From assembly GCA_035353175.1 (NCBI GenBank), contig DAOPZC010000122.1, positions 1 through 7,910 on the forward strand: 7,910 bases of DNA, given 5' to 3'. Positions 1 to 6,094 of the stretch are shown piece by piece. The notes under the pieces were generated by a model that saw only the letters and a program-made list of their open reading frames with translations, had not been told where the DNA came from and did not search any database. How positions within the stretch are numbered: position 1 is the stretch's first letter; every line of letters starts with the position of its first letter. Source of the stretch: DAOPZC01 sp035353175 (lineage in GTDB: Bacteria; Verrucomicrobiota; Kiritimatiellia; RFP12; UBA1067). A program made the translations under genes and the position numbers.

Positions 1-59
1 TGAAAATCATCTCACCGCTCTATCGCCTGCGTGCAATTCACCTTGCAAGTCAGGGGGGC

Positions 60-1328
60 ATGTTGAGAATACGGGGACTGACTTTTTTGGCCGGTTTGGC
101 GTGTTTCGCTACGGGGGCCTTCGCGGGGACACTCCTGCTGGTCGGTAAAACGGACAAAGCGTCTGCGCTGTATGAGCCTGGAGAAAAAATGGTTTTCAGC
201 GTCCGGCTCGAGGAGGACGGGCGGCCTGTCGCGGGCAAGAAGCTGGTGTGGCAGCGTACGGGCGACGATCAGAAGAGCGAGAAAGGCGAGGCCGTATCCG
301 GCGAGCAGCCGCTGCAGATCGTCACCGCGTGCGACACGCCCGGGTTCGTCCGGATCGTGGTGACGGCGCAGGACGAGGCGGGTCAGCCGATCCAGAACGA
401 CAAGAAGCAGACGGTTGTTTTTGACGGCGGCGCGGGGGTTCGGCCGGAGAAGTTGGAAAGCGTGCCGGCTCCCGCCGATTTCGATACCTATTGGGCAAGC
501 CAGAAGGCCGAGTTGGCCAAGACTCCCATGAAGGTGCTCGAGATGAAGCCCGTGCCCGAAACCGTGGCGGGCGTGGCCGCGTTCGACATCAAAGTCGCCT
601 GCGCGGGCGGCATGCCGGTGTCGGGATATTACTGCAAACCCAAAGACGCCGCCCCCAAGTCGGCGGCGGCCGTGGTGCAATTCCAGGGCTACAGCGTCGT
701 CTCGGCCGGCCGTCCAGACTATGTGGCGCGTGATCCGAAACGTCCGGCCATCGTCCTCTGCATCAATGTCCACGGCATCGAGAACGGCCGCGAGCCGGCG
801 TACTACCAGAATCTCAATGCGACAACGCTGAAGAGCTACGCGTATAATAACGCGGAGAACGCCCGCCGGGAGACGGCCTTTTTCAACGGCATGACCTTGC
901 GGCTGCTGCGCGCGCTCGAGTTCATCAAGGCGCAGCCCGAGTGGGACGGCAAGAAGCTGACCGTCACGGGCGGAAGCCAAGGCGGCCTGCAGTCGCTGAT
1001 CGCGGCCGGTCTGGACCCTGCGGTGACGCGCTGCGAGGCGTTCAAGCCGTGGTGCTGCGACCTCGGCGGAATCACGCTCAGCCGGCTCCGCGGCTGGCGT
1101 CCGGACTACACCGCGGCGCTCGACTATTTCGATCCTGTCAACCATGCGAAACGTATTCGGTGCGAGACGGTTCTGACCGCGGGCCTCGGCGATTACGTGT
1201 GTCCGCCCTCGGGCGTGTCGGTGGTGTATAACCACATCCGGGCGCCGAAGACGCTCGACTACATCCAAGGCGCGACGCACGGATACACCCCGCCGAAGGC
1301 TTCGAAGTACACGCTGTCCAGCAAGTAG
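60..1328 (+). CDS. Secreted acetyl esterase, CE7/AXE1 family (acetylxylan esterase / cephalosporin-C deacetylase type)
   Basis: Predicted 422-residue secreted alpha/beta hydrolase that removes acetyl groups from sugars or oligosaccharides. Residues 1-22 form a signal peptide (basic start, hydrophobic core, AFA before Gly23). Residues about 30-125 form an extra beta-rich region (YEPGEKMVFSV, then DGRPVAGKKLVW) like an Ig- or macroglobulin-type domain. The AXE1 domain fills the rest. The catalytic triad is visible: Ser306 in GGSQGG, Asp378 in GLGDYVCPPS and His407 in GATHGY. The Asp-to-His spacing of 29 matches Thermotoga CE7 enzymes as I recall them. The protein is about 100 residues longer than a minimal CE7 enzyme because of the N-terminal region. 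The chosen ATG gives a clean signal peptide; a G-rich stretch (AGGGGGGC) abuts it, so the ribosome site is close-spaced. The alkaline phosphatase gene follows after 52 bp. The family and triad are sure; the natural substrate (xylan, other acetylated glycan or small ester) is not. Confidence 0.9.
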   Translation: MLRIRGLTFLAGLACFATGAFAGTLLLVGKTDKASALYEPGEKMVFSVRLEEDGRPVAGKKLVWQRTGDDQKSEKGEAVSGEQPLQIVTACDTPGFVRIVVTAQDEAGQPIQNDKKQTVVFDGGAGVRPEKLESVPAPADFDTYWASQKAELAKTPMKVLEMKPVPETVAGVAAFDIKVACAGGMPVSGYYCKPKDAAPKSAAAVVQFQGYSVVSAGRPDYVARDPKRPAIVLCINVHGIENGREPAYYQNLNATTLKSYAYNNAENARRETAFFNGMTLRLLRALEFIKAQPEWDGKKLTVTGGSQGGLQSLIAAGLDPAVTRCEAFKPWCCDLGGITLSRLRGWRPDYTAALDYFDPVNHAKRIRCETVLTAGLGDYVCPPSGVSVVYNHIRAPKTLDYIQGATHGYTPPKASKYTLSSK

Positions 1329-1380
1329 CCACTCTGCCGGGTCCTGCGATCCCACACAATTCAGTTAGAAAGGTTAACCG

Positions 1381-3177
1381 ATGAATGTTTCAGCCGTTCT
1401 TTCCGCGTGGGCCTCTTTCTCTTTCTGCGCCGCGCTGGCCGCGGTCGCCGCCCCTTCGTTCACGCCTTTGCCGCTGAAGACGGGGGCCAATAGCGTTTTT
1501 GCCGATGAGCAGGCGGATGACCGCAAGGGCGGGTGGACCGATCAGGGCGGCAACGACTTGCGGGTGCTCAAGCCCGGCCGATTGACCTTGTCCGCGATCC
1601 CGTTCGAGGTTCTCGGCGATGCCGCCGCCGGCAACAAGTCGTGCATTGTGCTGGGCGGCCCCAAGCGGGAGTATCTGCCTTCCGAGGCGGTCATTCCCGT
1701 GGAGGCGAAACAAGGAAAGTTTCTCTATCTGCTGCATGCGGCGGCGTGGTGCCCGCCCGCAAAGGAGCAGAAGATGACGGGCGTCCTTTTCGTTGAATAC
1801 GCGGACGGCCAGAAATCCGAGTTCCATGTGCGGTTCGGTCGCGACGTGGGCGACTGGGCCAAACCGGACGGATATAAGAACGCCGCCCGCATTTGGACGG
1901 CGTATAACGCTAACACGCAGGTTTCGCTCTTTCTGTCGCGCTTTGCGCTCAAGGACGCGCCTGTCAAGGCGATCCGACTTCAGGCGCGGGAAAGCACCTG
2001 GATGGTGGCTGCGGTCACGCTCGGCGATGAGACCAAGATTGCGGGGATCAAGCCGGATCTGACACTTGACAAGCAATACGTTGCGCCTGTTCTCGCCGCG
2101 CCGCTCGACAAAACGCCCGACAAAACCACGCCCAAGAACGTCATTTTGATCATTGGCGACGGCATGGGGCCGGGCGCGCTCCAATTGGCGTCGCTGTATC
2201 AGCACAAAGCGGAAGGCCGGCTGGTCATGGAGCAGCTGCCGGTCGCGAGTTTCTGCACGACCCTCTCGGTGGGCTCTAACGTCACCGATTCCGCCGCCGC
2301 CGCGACCGCTTTAGCCTGCGGCTACAAAACCTCCAACGCGTCGCTTGGCGTGACTCCCGATAAACGCCGCCTCACCTCGTTCGCCGAGGCGGCGCGGAAG
2401 GGAGGCCGAGCCGTCGGGCTGATCACCTCGGACTCCATCACGGGGGCGACGCCGTCCGGGTTCTATGCCCATGTCAACAGCCGCGGCTCGTATGCGGATG
2501 TGGCATCGTGCGCCGCGGCCTGCGGGTACGATCTGCTGATCGGCAACGTGAACGGCAAGGCGTGGTTTGTGCCCAAGGCGGCGGGGGGCCAGCGCGAGGA
2601 CGGACGGCCGGTGCTGGATGAGATGACGGCCGCCGGATATGCCGTGATCGAGAATCAAGAGGCGTTCCGTCAGGCGCCGCAGGACAGGCGCGTGCTGGGC
2701 TTCATGGCCAAGGGCACGCTGGACTCCGAGACCTGTCTGGCGGAGCTCACCGAGACTGCGCTCGCGCGGCTTTCCAGGAACGACAAGGGGTTTTTCCTGA
2801 TGGTGGAGTGCACGATCACGGACGGCGGCGGCCACGGCAACAAGCCGGAACTGACGGTGCGCGGCACGCTTCAGGTGGACTGGGCCGTCAAGACGGCCGC
2901 GGAGTTCGCCCGCAAGCGGGGCGATACGCTCGTGATGGTCACGGCGGACCACGAGACCGGTTCGCTCACCGCCGGCGTGACAAACAATCCGCCCGGAAAG
3001 CTCGTCATCGACTATGCGACGACGAGCCATACCGCCCTGCCGGTCAGGTTCTATGCGTTTGGCCCCGGAGCGTCTCTCTTCGGCGAGAAGATGGACAACA
3101 CCGATGTCGCGAAGAACGTCTTCCGGCTCTGGAACATCGCTTTGCCTGAGCCCGTGGAGAACGGCGATGCGCACTGA
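1381..3177 (+). CDS. Secreted alkaline phosphatase (PhoA superfamily) with N-terminal CBM-like domain
   Basis: Predicted 598-residue exported phosphomonoesterase. A signal peptide covers about residues 1-23 (ALAAVAA-P). Residues about 28-225 are a separate beta-sandwich-like region (GGWTDQGGNDLR, IPFEVL, LYLLHAAAW, VEYADGQ) resembling galactose-binding or CBM-like modules on secreted glycosidases of PVC bacteria. The catalytic domain starts at about 245 with NVILIIGDGMG (metal Asp260). Nucleophile Ser304 lies in TDSAAAATA. E476, D481 and H485 (VECTITDGGGH) reproduce the PhoA E322/D327/H331 spacing. D523-H524 (VTADHETGS) and H550 (SHTALPV) complete the zinc ligands. In the loop ITGATP, Thr357 matches PhoA Thr155, but the PhoA Asp153 position is Gly355. 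The start is supported by GAAAGG seven bases upstream. The esterase gene precedes it by 52 bp, so the two are probably one transcript. The next gene converges on it, leaving 57 bp without a recognisable terminator. Catalytic family is firm; substrate unknown, possibly glycan phosphate. Confidence 0.92.
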   Translation: MNVSAVLSAWASFSFCAALAAVAAPSFTPLPLKTGANSVFADEQADDRKGGWTDQGGNDLRVLKPGRLTLSAIPFEVLGDAAAGNKSCIVLGGPKREYLPSEAVIPVEAKQGKFLYLLHAAAWCPPAKEQKMTGVLFVEYADGQKSEFHVRFGRDVGDWAKPDGYKNAARIWTAYNANTQVSLFLSRFALKDAPVKAIRLQARESTWMVAAVTLGDETKIAGIKPDLTLDKQYVAPVLAAPLDKTPDKTTPKNVILIIGDGMGPGALQLASLYQHKAEGRLVMEQLPVASFCTTLSVGSNVTDSAAAATALACGYKTSNASLGVTPDKRRLTSFAEAARKGGRAVGLITSDSITGATPSGFYAHVNSRGSYADVASCAAACGYDLLIGNVNGKAWFVPKAAGGQREDGRPVLDEMTAAGYAVIENQEAFRQAPQDRRVLGFMAKGTLDSETCLAELTETALARLSRNDKGFFLMVECTITDGGGHGNKPELTVRGTLQVDWAVKTAAEFARKRGDTLVMVTADHETGSLTAGVTNNPPGKLVIDYATTSHTALPVRFYAFGPGASLFGEKMDNTDVAKNVFRLWNIALPEPVENGDAH

Positions 3178-3234
3178 GTGCGGACGGGCGAGCCGGGTTG
3201 CTTTCTGAGCCGGGGCGTTTTCGGCGAAGGCGGG

Positions 3235-3972
3235 CTAAAGCCAGGCGCAGTTGAGGGCGCAGAGGCCGTAGAGGCAGGCGGTCTCCGCCCGCAGGACCTG
3301 CTGCCCGAGGCTCACGGGGATGGTGCCCGCCGCGAGGAGTTCCTCGAGCTCGGCGGGCGTGAAATCGCCTTCTGGGCCGACGAACCAGCCGGCCTGATGC
3401 GGGGCTGTCGCATGGAAGGCGGCGAGGGCCGCGCGCAGCGGCTGTGCGCCGGGGGTCAGCGCGGCGACAAAGACCGGCGCCGTTCCGGCCATGAGCGTCA
3501 TGCTGGCGCGGAAGGAGGCCGGCGGCGTGATTTCGGGCAGCCAGACCGAGCCGCACTGGCGTGCCGCTTCCTCGGCCACGCGGAGCCAGCGGTCGACCTT
3601 GGCGTCGCCGTCGTTCGCGTCGAGGCGCACGATCGTCCGGTCGGAGATCACCGGCACGATCCGGCCGACACCGAGCTCGACCGCTTTCTCCACGGTCCAG
3701 TCCATGCGTTTGCCTTTGCTGACGCAGGCGAAAAGCGTGATGCGGCACGGAGGCCGCGGGTGCTTGACCGCGGGTGCCTCGGCGGCCAGCGACAGCCCGT
3801 GTTTTTCGACCGAGGCGATCACCGCAAGCCGCGTGTGCCCCTGGCCGTCGAAGAGCGTCACGCGGTCGCCGGGCTTGGCTCGCAGGACCGTCTGCAGGTG
3901 GCGTGCCTCATCACGGCTGAGCGCGAAGGCCTCGGCGAACAGCTCGTGAGTCTGGACGAGACAGCGGTGCAT
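3235..3972 (-). CDS. rsmE: 16S rRNA (uracil-1498-N3)-methyltransferase RsmE
   Basis: A 245-residue SPOUT-class methyltransferase that uses S-adenosylmethionine to methylate U1498 of 16S rRNA in the assembled small subunit. The N-terminal 70 or so residues form the PUA-like RNA-binding part (LSRDEARHLQTVLR, then PGDRVTLFDGQG). The SPOUT part follows with SKGKRMDWTVEKAVELGV, EEAARQCG, GPEGDFTPAE (from residue 199) and the cofactor-knot motif LGQQVLRAETA (222-232). Length matches E. coli RsmE (243). The frame stays open upstream to 4035, but the ATG at 3972 is chosen. It opens directly into the family's usual N-terminus, and AGGAAGG sits just upstream on the dnaJ stop codon. Only 8 bases separate it from dnaJ, so it is the last gene of the grpE-dnaJ-rsmE operon and is probably translationally coupled. 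The dnaJ-rsmE neighbourhood is common in bacteria and supports the call. Confidence 0.95.
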   Translation of the reverse strand: MHRCLVQTHELFAEAFALSRDEARHLQTVLRAKPGDRVTLFDGQGHTRLAVIASVEKHGLSLAAEAPAVKHPRPPCRITLFACVSKGKRMDWTVEKAVELGVGRIVPVISDRTIVRLDANDGDAKVDRWLRVAEEAARQCGSVWLPEITPPASFRASMTLMAGTAPVFVAALTPGAQPLRAALAAFHATAPHQAGWFVGPEGDFTPAELEELLAAGTIPVSLGQQVLRAETACLYGLCALNCAWL

Positions 3973-3975
3973 GGC

Positions 3976-3983
3976 CCTTCCTA
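3976..3983 (-). promoter_or_regulatory. rsmE ribosome binding site overlapping the dnaJ stop codon
   Basis: On the minus strand the bases read TAGGAAGGGCCATG: the TAG that ends dnaJ supplies the first bases of an AGGAAGG Shine-Dalgarno sequence, and the rsmE ATG follows. This decides the rsmE start and implies that ribosomes finishing dnaJ re-initiate on rsmE. Confidence 0.75.
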
Positions 3984-5168
3984 CTTCGAGGTGTGTTTGA
4001 GCAGGGCTTCGCGGCGGGCGAAGAAGGTGTCGCAAGCCTTGGCCTGCCGCGTGGCCTCCGGATAATTGTCGGGTGTGGTCAGGCTGGCAAAATCCTCCAA
4101 CACGCGCTTCTGCTTCGAAGAGAGGTGCGTGGGCACTTCGATCTCGACGCGCACGTGAAGGTCGCCGCAGCCTCCGTTGAGGCTGGGCATGCCTTTCTCC
4201 CGAAGGCGGAAGACCTTGCCGTTGGGCGTGCCCGCAGGCAGTTTGATGCGCGCATGGCCGTCGGGCGTGGGGATCTCGATATCGCCGCCGAGCGCGGCGA
4301 TATCGGGGGCGACGTGGACGGTGCAGGCGAGATCGTCGTCCTGCCGCTGAAAAACGTCGTGCTCGCGAACGTGGAGCACCACGTACAGGTCGCCCGCAGG
4401 TCCGCCGCGCAGGCCGCTTTCACCCTTTCCGGTGAGGCGCAGCCGCGAGCCGGTCTCGACGCCTTTGGGGATCCGCAGCGCGATGTGGCGCGGCGTTTTG
4501 ACGCGTCCCGTGCCGTTGCACTTCTTGCAGGGATTGCGGATGATCGTGCCTTCGCCGTGGCAGACGGGGCAGGTCTGGCGCATCTGGATGAAGCCGCCGC
4601 CGACCACCACGACGCCGTGGCCGCCGCACTGGCGGCAGGTCTCGCGCGAGGAGCCCGCGGCGGTGCCCGAGCCATGGCAGGCCTCGCACGCGTCGTTGAC
4701 GTTGAGGTCGACTTCGCGTTCCGAGCCGAAGAGCGCCTCCTCGAAATCGATCTCGAGGTCGAAGCGCAGGTCGTCGCCGCGCTGGGCCGCGTTGGGGTTG
4801 CGCGAGCGGCGGTGCCCGCCGCCGCCGAAAATGTCGCCGAAGCCGCCGCCAAACATGCTGCCGAGGATGTCTTGCAGGTCGATGTCCTGCATGTGCGAGA
4901 AGTCGCGGCCGAAATCGAACCCGCCGGGGCCGAAAGCGGACTTCATGCCGGCGTGGCCGTACTGATCATAGCGCTGGCGCTTGTCGGCGTCGCTCAGAAC
5001 CTCGTAGGCTTCGCAAATCTCTTTGAACTTTTCCGCGGCGTCCTTGTTGTCCGGATTGCGGTCCGGATGGAACTTCATGGCGAGCTTGCGGTACGACTTT
5101 TTGATCTCGTCGGCGGAGGCGCTTTTGTTGACGCCGAGCACTTCGTAATAATCGCGTTTGGTAGACAT
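3981..5168 (-). CDS. dnaJ: Chaperone protein DnaJ (Hsp40, type I)
   Basis: A 395-residue cytoplasmic co-chaperone that binds unfolded proteins and stimulates the DnaK ATPase. Full type I architecture is visible. The J domain is residues 5-70 with HPD at 34-36. A Gly/Phe-rich linker spans about 74-118 (MFGGGFGDIFGGGG). The zinc-binding region has four CxxCxGxG repeats starting at Cys161, Cys178, Cys200 and Cys214, giving two Zn sites. The C-terminal substrate-binding domains follow (GVETGSRLRLTGKGE, DLYVVLHVREHDVFQR, LPAGTPNGKVFRLREKGMPS). The length is normal. The ATG at 5168 gives the canonical KRDYYEVLGV start, but no Shine-Dalgarno sequence is visible before it; the bases just upstream are pyrimidine-rich (ATATTCCCT). 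It lies 57 bp downstream of grpE and 8 bp upstream of rsmE on the same strand. dnaK is not between or beside them here, so it must be encoded elsewhere. Confidence 0.98.
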   Translation of the reverse strand: MSTKRDYYEVLGVNKSASADEIKKSYRKLAMKFHPDRNPDNKDAAEKFKEICEAYEVLSDADKRQRYDQYGHAGMKSAFGPGGFDFGRDFSHMQDIDLQDILGSMFGGGFGDIFGGGGHRRSRNPNAAQRGDDLRFDLEIDFEEALFGSEREVDLNVNDACEACHGSGTAAGSSRETCRQCGGHGVVVVGGGFIQMRQTCPVCHGEGTIIRNPCKKCNGTGRVKTPRHIALRIPKGVETGSRLRLTGKGESGLRGGPAGDLYVVLHVREHDVFQRQDDDLACTVHVAPDIAALGGDIEIPTPDGHARIKLPAGTPNGKVFRLREKGMPSLNGGCGDLHVRVEIEVPTHLSSKQKRVLEDFASLTTPDNYPEATRQAKACDTFFARREALLKHTSK

Positions 5169-5190
5169 AGGGAATATCGGATAAGCGGTT

Positions 5191-5216
5191 GATGACCGGC
5201 GCGGGGCGGCGCCATC
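5191..5216 (-). other. Hairpin in the grpE-dnaJ intergenic spacer
   Basis: The spacer contains GATG-ACCG-GCGC-GGGGCG-GCGC-CATC on the plus strand. GATG pairs with CATC and GCGC with GCGC, around a 6-base loop with a 4-base bulge on one side. On the operon transcript it lies about 22 bases before the dnaJ ATG. No U-tract follows, so it is not a standard intrinsic terminator. It may be an mRNA-processing or stability element, or may affect translation of the Shine-Dalgarno-less dnaJ start. The pairing is seen in the sequence; the role is inference. Confidence 0.35.
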
Positions 5217-5225
5217 GGGGCGGGA

Positions 5226-5882
5226 TCAGTCCGAGACGCTGTCGTTCTCGGACTCCGCCTGTTGCTGGTCGAGGGCTCCCGATGAGACGATGACCTGCGC
5301 GGGGCGCAGCAGACGCCCGGCCAGCAGCCAGCCGCGGCGGAATTGGTCGATGACCACGTTGGCGGGGACCGTCGCCGAATTCATTTGCGAGAGGGCCTCG
5401 TGGAAAGAGGGATCGAAAGGTTTGCCTTTCGCGTCGATGGGCTGCATCCCGTAGCGGTCAAACAGGTTCAGGGATTGATCGTAGACCAGCTTGATGCCGG
5501 TCACGAAAGGCGAGCTCTGGTCGGCCGTTTTGGAGAGCGCGAGCTCGAGATGGTCGACGATGGGGATCAGGTCGCCGAGCAGTTCCTCGTTGGCGCGCTT
5601 GATCAGATCCTCGCGCTCGCGGGCCTGGCGCTTGCGGTAATTGTCGAAATCCGCCATCAGCCGCGTGAAGCGGTCTTTCAAGAGCGCCAGTTCCACGGCT
5701 TCGGCAGAGGGTTGCCCGGCGGGCGTGGCGGCAGGTGCCGGCGCGGGCTCTGCCGGGGACTGCGGCACAGAGGCGGTCACGGACGTTTCGGACTGCGGCG
5801 CGGGCGCGGCCTCGGCGGTCGCGGGCGCGGCCTCGGGGTCGGCGGCGGTTTCATGCGACTTGGTTTTGTTTTTGCTGAACAT
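5226..5882 (-). CDS. grpE: Nucleotide exchange factor GrpE
   Basis: A 218-residue cytoplasmic homodimeric factor that releases ADP from DnaK. Residues about 10-58 are an Ala/Pro/Glu-rich, probably disordered N-terminal tail. Residues about 60-110 form the long coiled-coil helix, including DFDNYRKRQ (78-86) and DLIPIVDHLELAL. The conserved beta-domain motifs follow: FDPSFHEAL (156-164) and GWLLAGRLLRPAQVIV (184-199), which correspond to the GY..RvLRPA signature. The frame extends upstream to 5933, but the ATG at 5882 is preferred. It has a strong AAGGAGG site 8 bases upstream, and the extra 17 residues would be arginine- and histidine-rich with no family match. It is the first gene of grpE-dnaJ-rsmE. 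No CIRCE inverted repeat was seen upstream, so HrcA control is not supported. The leader holds two hairpins. Confidence 0.96.
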   Translation of the reverse strand: MFSKNKTKSHETAADPEAAPATAEAAPAPQSETSVTASVPQSPAEPAPAPAATPAGQPSAEAVELALLKDRFTRLMADFDNYRKRQAREREDLIKRANEELLGDLIPIVDHLELALSKTADQSSPFVTGIKLVYDQSLNLFDRYGMQPIDAKGKPFDPSFHEALSQMNSATVPANVVIDQFRRGWLLAGRLLRPAQVIVSSGALDQQQAESENDSVSD

Positions 5883-5890
5883 TAAGTGGG

Positions 5891-5897
5891 CCTCCTT
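5891..5897 (-). promoter_or_regulatory. grpE ribosome binding site
   Basis: The minus strand reads AAGGAGG followed by 8 bases and ATG. It is a near-perfect Shine-Dalgarno sequence and fixes the grpE start at 5882 rather than the more upstream in-frame ATG. Confidence 0.9.
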
Positions 5898-5908
5898 TGT
5901 GCTGTGTG

Positions 5909-5928
5909 CGGCCCGGCGGAGATGCCGC
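5909..5928 (-). other. Proximal hairpin in grpE leader
   Basis: GCGGC (5909-5913) pairs with GCCGC (5924-5928) around a 10-base loop. It is a short GC-rich stem ending 11 bases upstream of the grpE Shine-Dalgarno sequence. It could tune access to the ribosome site; in a GC-rich genome it may also be chance. Confidence 0.25.
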
Positions 5929-5932
5929 GGCA

Positions 5933-5952
5933 CGGGGATTTCCGCATCCCCG
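5933..5952 (-). other. Perfect 7-bp hairpin in grpE leader
   Basis: CGGGGAT (5933-5939) pairs without mismatch with ATCCCCG (5946-5952), leaving a 6-base loop TTCCGC. No T-run follows in either direction, so it is not an intrinsic terminator for either strand. It lies in the untranslated leader of the grpE transcript if the promoter is upstream of 5953. A role as RNA thermosensor, stability stem or protein-binding operator is possible but unproven. Confidence 0.4.
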
Positions 5953-6078
5953 GCAGGTCCGGGTCTATGGGGCGTGCGAAAAGAAAGAATAGTGAAACAT
6001 ACTCGCCCCGGATAGTCAAGGCGGACGCCGCGGCGGGAAGTCTGCCGAATTGGGTGGCGGGATGTCGGCTAAAAAGAC

Positions 6079-6084
6079 TATAAT
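6079..6084 (+). promoter_or_regulatory. Perfect -10 box (TATAAT) upstream of the GT2 gene
   Basis: TATAAT ends 10 bases before the ATG at 6095. No good -35 hexamer lies 16-18 bases upstream (the sequence there is GC-rich, near GGCGGG), and no extended -10 TG is present. If used, transcription would start at about 6091-6092, leaving a leader of only a few bases. That agrees with the lack of a Shine-Dalgarno sequence before this ATG. Confidence 0.45.
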
Positions 6085-6094
6085 CATCAGCAAT

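Larger units (their letters stand above)
5883..6094. promoter_or_regulatory. Divergent control region between grpE and the GT2 gene
   Basis: These 212 bp separate leftward grpE from the rightward glycosyltransferase and should hold both promoters. Two AT-rich islands stand out in GC-rich surroundings: about 5979-6002 and about 6068-6120. For grpE, a minus-strand TTGACT (6019-6014) could be a -35, but only a weak CACTAT (5994-5989) lies 19 bases downstream of it. A minus-strand CCCCATAGA (5972-5964) recalls the sigma32 -10, but no CTTGAA-like box sits at the right distance. A minus-strand TATAGT (6082-6077) overlaps the rightward TATAAT, so overlapping divergent promoters are possible. None is firmly assigned. 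Confidence 0.4.

Noticed and set aside
12..1355. 447-codon open frame on the minus strand opposite the acetyl esterase gene
   Set aside because: It mirrors the codon bias of a strong plus-strand gene in GC-rich DNA, is rich in Arg/His/Leu without any family motif, and the plus-strand protein has a full catalytic triad.
3178..3234. Bidirectional terminator between the convergent phosphatase and rsmE genes
   Set aside because: Only short CCGG self-complementary patches are present; there is no stable stem followed by a T-run on either strand.
3973..4035. Longer rsmE beginning at 4035 inside dnaJ
   Set aside because: It would overlap dnaJ by about 55 bases and add an unconserved Arg/Pro/His-rich stretch, while the ATG at 3972 has its own ribosome site and the family N-terminus.
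3993..5192. 399-codon open frame on the plus strand opposite dnaJ
   Set aside because: DnaJ on the minus strand is unmistakable. The opposite frame is an Ala/Val/Glu-rich low-complexity shadow with no motif or ribosome site.
5883..5933. Longer grpE beginning at the ATG ending at 5933
   Set aside because: The AAGGAGG site at 5891-5897 would lie inside the coding region, and the extra 17 residues do not resemble GrpE.
5964..6020. Sigma32-type heat-shock promoter for grpE (CCCCATAGA with CTTGACT upstream)
   Set aside because: The two boxes are about 41 bases apart, far more than the 13-17 needed, so they cannot form one promoter. It is kept only as a note in the control region.
5883..6094. CIRCE operator (TTAGCACTC-N9-GAGTGCTAA) upstream of grpE
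   Set aside because: The region was read for both half-sites on both strands and neither is present.
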